A DNA stretch of 64,000 nt from UBA1181 sp963619325 (lineage in GTDB: Bacteria; Bacteroidota; Bacteroidia; Bacteroidales; Paludibacteraceae): the NCBI GenBank assembly GCA_963619325.1, contig CAVEVQ010000006.1, positions 1-64,000 on the forward strand, written 5' to 3'. Numbering within the stretch: the first letter of the stretch is position 1; every line of letters begins with the position of its first letter. The notes beneath the pieces were generated by a model. The model was not told the DNA's origin and did no database searches. It was given only the letters and a program-made list of their open reading frames with translations. Positions 62,546 through 64,000 of the stretch are shown in pieces. The translations under genes and the position numbers were made by a program.

Positions 62546-62782
62546 ATGAGCGAAATAGAGAAAAAAACAGAGTCGGAGATACTTTACAGTGATATTATTA
62601 ATCTTCCTCATCATGTTTCAGTACGCCATCCTCGAATGACAATGGAGGCGAGGGCTGCGCAGTTTTCGTCTTTTGCTGCGTTAACAGGTCATGAAGATGC
62701 GATTGAAGAGACCTCTGCCGAGCATATTCAGTCTGTACACAATCGCAATCTTGTTGACCCATCTGATTGCTTTGATGAATAG
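62546..62782 (+). CDS. YolD-like small protein, polymerase partner
   Basis: This 78-residue protein has the motif INLPHHVSVRHPRMTMEARA followed by AQFSSFAALTGHEDAIEET, matching small YolD-like proteins that accompany UvrX-type polymerases in Firmicutes. Its function is not established; a role in regulating or recruiting the polymerase is suspected. It starts 7 bases after the polymerase stop and clearly shares its transcript. No signal peptide or membrane segment is present. Confidence 0.8.
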   Translation: MSEIEKKTESEILYSDIINLPHHVSVRHPRMTMEARAAQFSSFAALTGHEDAIEETSAEHIQSVHNRNLVDPSDCFDE

Positions 62783-62788
62783 AGTGTG

Positions 62789-64000
62789 TTATTCATTCTT
62801 TTTTAATTCGAAAAACTTGTCTACACAACTTGGAATTTCCTCTCTTCTGTGCGTTACATAGATCATTGTTTTCCCTGGTTGTTCGCAAAATCTTTCAATG
62901 ATGGCTCTGCATTTTCTCTTATGGTCGAGGTCTAATCCGTGTAAGGGTTCATCTAAAATTAGAAGGTCTGGATTCTTCACCAAAGTGCGTGCTAACAAGA
63001 TGAGACGTTGTTCCCCATTAGAGATTTTCATATAGGATTTGTCTTTCAAATATTCAATTCCTAATAGTTTCATCCAAGAGAAAGCGAGACTTTCTTGTTC
63101 TTCAGTGCAATCTCTGAACAAACCAATTGTGTCAAACAAACCTGAACTGACGATTTTCAAGCAGTTTTGATTCTCTTGAAAGTAAAGATGCATCTCTGAC
63201 GATATATAACCAATCGGTTTTTTGATGTCCCAAATGCTCTCTCCCGTGCCACGTTTCTTGTCGAAAATCGTGATGTCAAGAGAATATGCTTTAGGATTGT
63301 CGGCGGCTAACAGACTGAGGAGGGTTGATTTGCCAGAACCGTTTTTGCCTATCAAAGCCCATTTCTCACCTCTGCGAATCTCCCAGTTTAGGTTGCGGTA
63401 GAGTTGTACAATTTTTCCAGACACGTTGTATGATACATTCAAGTTCTTCATTCTCAACACATAATCGCATGGCTTTATAACATCGGCAATTGCAGAAGGA
63501 AACGCTTCAATATTGTAGTGGTCGCTTGGTTTTAGCCAATTTTCGTACTTCTCTATAAAATCAGATGGACTTCCCGCATCCTCATATTTGAGACCGTCCG
63601 CTTTCATAATTCGGTTGACTACCTGTGGAATCTCATTGATTGCAGGCACAAGAAAAATCATTTGCTGGATTTTTGCCAATTCCAGGAAAAAAGTCTCCAA
63701 CTCTGTGCGCATTTCAACGTCCAATCCGATGAATGGATTGTCGAAAATGATGATACGGGGGCGAGAAGCGAGAGCTAAAACAATAAGCAGACGACGCAAT
63801 TCGCCAGATGAGAGCATGATGAGGTGTTTGTGAAACAACTTGTCTACATGCATCTTTTTGCAGAGCCACTGTATGTATTCTTGGTCTTTCTCGTCCTCAA
63901 CCATTTTTTGTACTGTCGGACTATCTTCGTTCTCGGTTGAACTGAAACGTTGCTGATAGTACATGTTTTTATAGTCGGACAGTAAGTAAGCAGATTCAAA
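62789..64000 (-). CDS. Tandem ABC ATPase (ModF/PhrA-like), N-terminus beyond window
   Basis: This soluble protein has two fused ABC ATPase domains. The window holds the end of the first domain (signature LSSGELRRL, Walker B RIIIFDNPFIGLD) and the whole second domain: Walker A IGKNGSGKSTLL, signature ISNGEQRLILLAR, Walker B LLILDEPLHGLDLDHKR and switch VTHRREE. The frame stays open to 64000, so the first Walker A lies outside. E. coli ModF is the nearest named relative; no transmembrane part is present, and the substrate or role is unknown. It converges on the YolD-like gene with a 6-base gap. Confidence 0.87.
   Translation of the reverse strand, partial: FESAYLLSDYKNMYYQQRFSSTENEDSPTVQKMVEDEKDQEYIQWLCKKMHVDKLFHKHLIMLSSGELRRLLIVLALASRPRIIIFDNPFIGLDVEMRTELETFFLELAKIQQMIFLVPAINEIPQVVNRIMKADGLKYEDAGSPSDFIEKYENWLKPSDHYNIEAFPSAIADVIKPCDYVLRMKNLNVSYNVSGKIVQLYRNLNWEIRRGEKWALIGKNGSGKSTLLSLLAADNPKAYSLDITIFDKKRGTGESIWDIKKPIGYISSEMHLYFQENQNCLKIVSSGLFDTIGLFRDCTEEQESLAFSWMKLLGIEYLKDKSYMKISNGEQRLILLARTLVKNPDLLILDEPLHGLDLDHKRKCRAIIERFCEQPGKTMIYVTHRREEIPSCVDKFFELKKNE

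Noticed and set aside
1..64000. tRNA or rRNA genes, insertion sequences, prophage, CRISPR arrays, toxin-antitoxin or defence systems
   Set aside because: Intergenic gaps are short and none shows cloverleaf-like, transposase, integrase or repeat-spacer features; all larger frames have housekeeping or envelope assignments.

Overview
The window is ordinary chromosomal backbone of a member of the phylum Bacteroidota, most likely order Bacteroidales. Four things point there. Many start sites are preceded by the TAnnTTTG -7 element of the phylum's primary sigma factor. Shine-Dalgarno sequences are mostly absent. Type IX secretion system (T9SS) parts are present: PorU, PorV, a PorP/SprF protein, and cargo with T9SS C-terminal signals. 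Several families are typical of the phylum (DUF5683, DUF4837, DUF3109, PurH without a cyclohydrolase domain, bacterial GH3). DNA is moderately AT-rich. The presence of T9SS argues against Bacteroides itself; the genus cannot be fixed from sequence alone. I see no insertion sequence, prophage, CRISPR array, tRNA or rRNA gene.

Left third (1-21 kb): ilvC; an exported M16 protease; slyD-aroC; a GH3 adenylate-forming enzyme with a HAD phosphatase, facing a metallo-hydrolase and a PlsC-like acyltransferase; lysS-gpsA-pgi; then a plus-strand run of DedA, a nitroreductase lipoprotein, tmk, a phosphoglycosyl transferase, a DegT aminotransferase, a Cys-rich DUF3109 protein and a second M16 protease.

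Middle (21-43 kb): a 1508-residue T9SS adhesin made of about twelve Cys/Trp repeats, with its PorP/SprF partner; an O-methyltransferase; an FKBP lipoprotein; serS; two enzymes of putrescine synthesis (aguA, aguB); parA-parB-DUF5683-mltD; a PpiD/SurA foldase; rlmN; a DUF4837 lipoprotein; pdxA; an amidohydrolase; mnmA.

Right third (43-64 kb): pgk alone; a minus-strand set pdxY-clpS-clpA-T9SS esterase; a minus-strand set FAH-porU-porV-ispF-lysE; the divergent rplM-rpsI-rpsB-tsf translation operon; a small orphan lipoprotein; purH; a Y-family DNA polymerase with a YolD-like small protein; and a two-domain ABC ATPase that runs off the right edge.

The most unusual non-coding signal is a 17-bp paired, branched leader ending in a T8 run just before lysS. 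Others are a 12-bp perfect inverted repeat upstream of parAB and a long-range stem before rpsB. None of the individual protein families is new, but the GH3 cluster, the polymerase/YolD-like pair and the repeat adhesin deserve follow-up.
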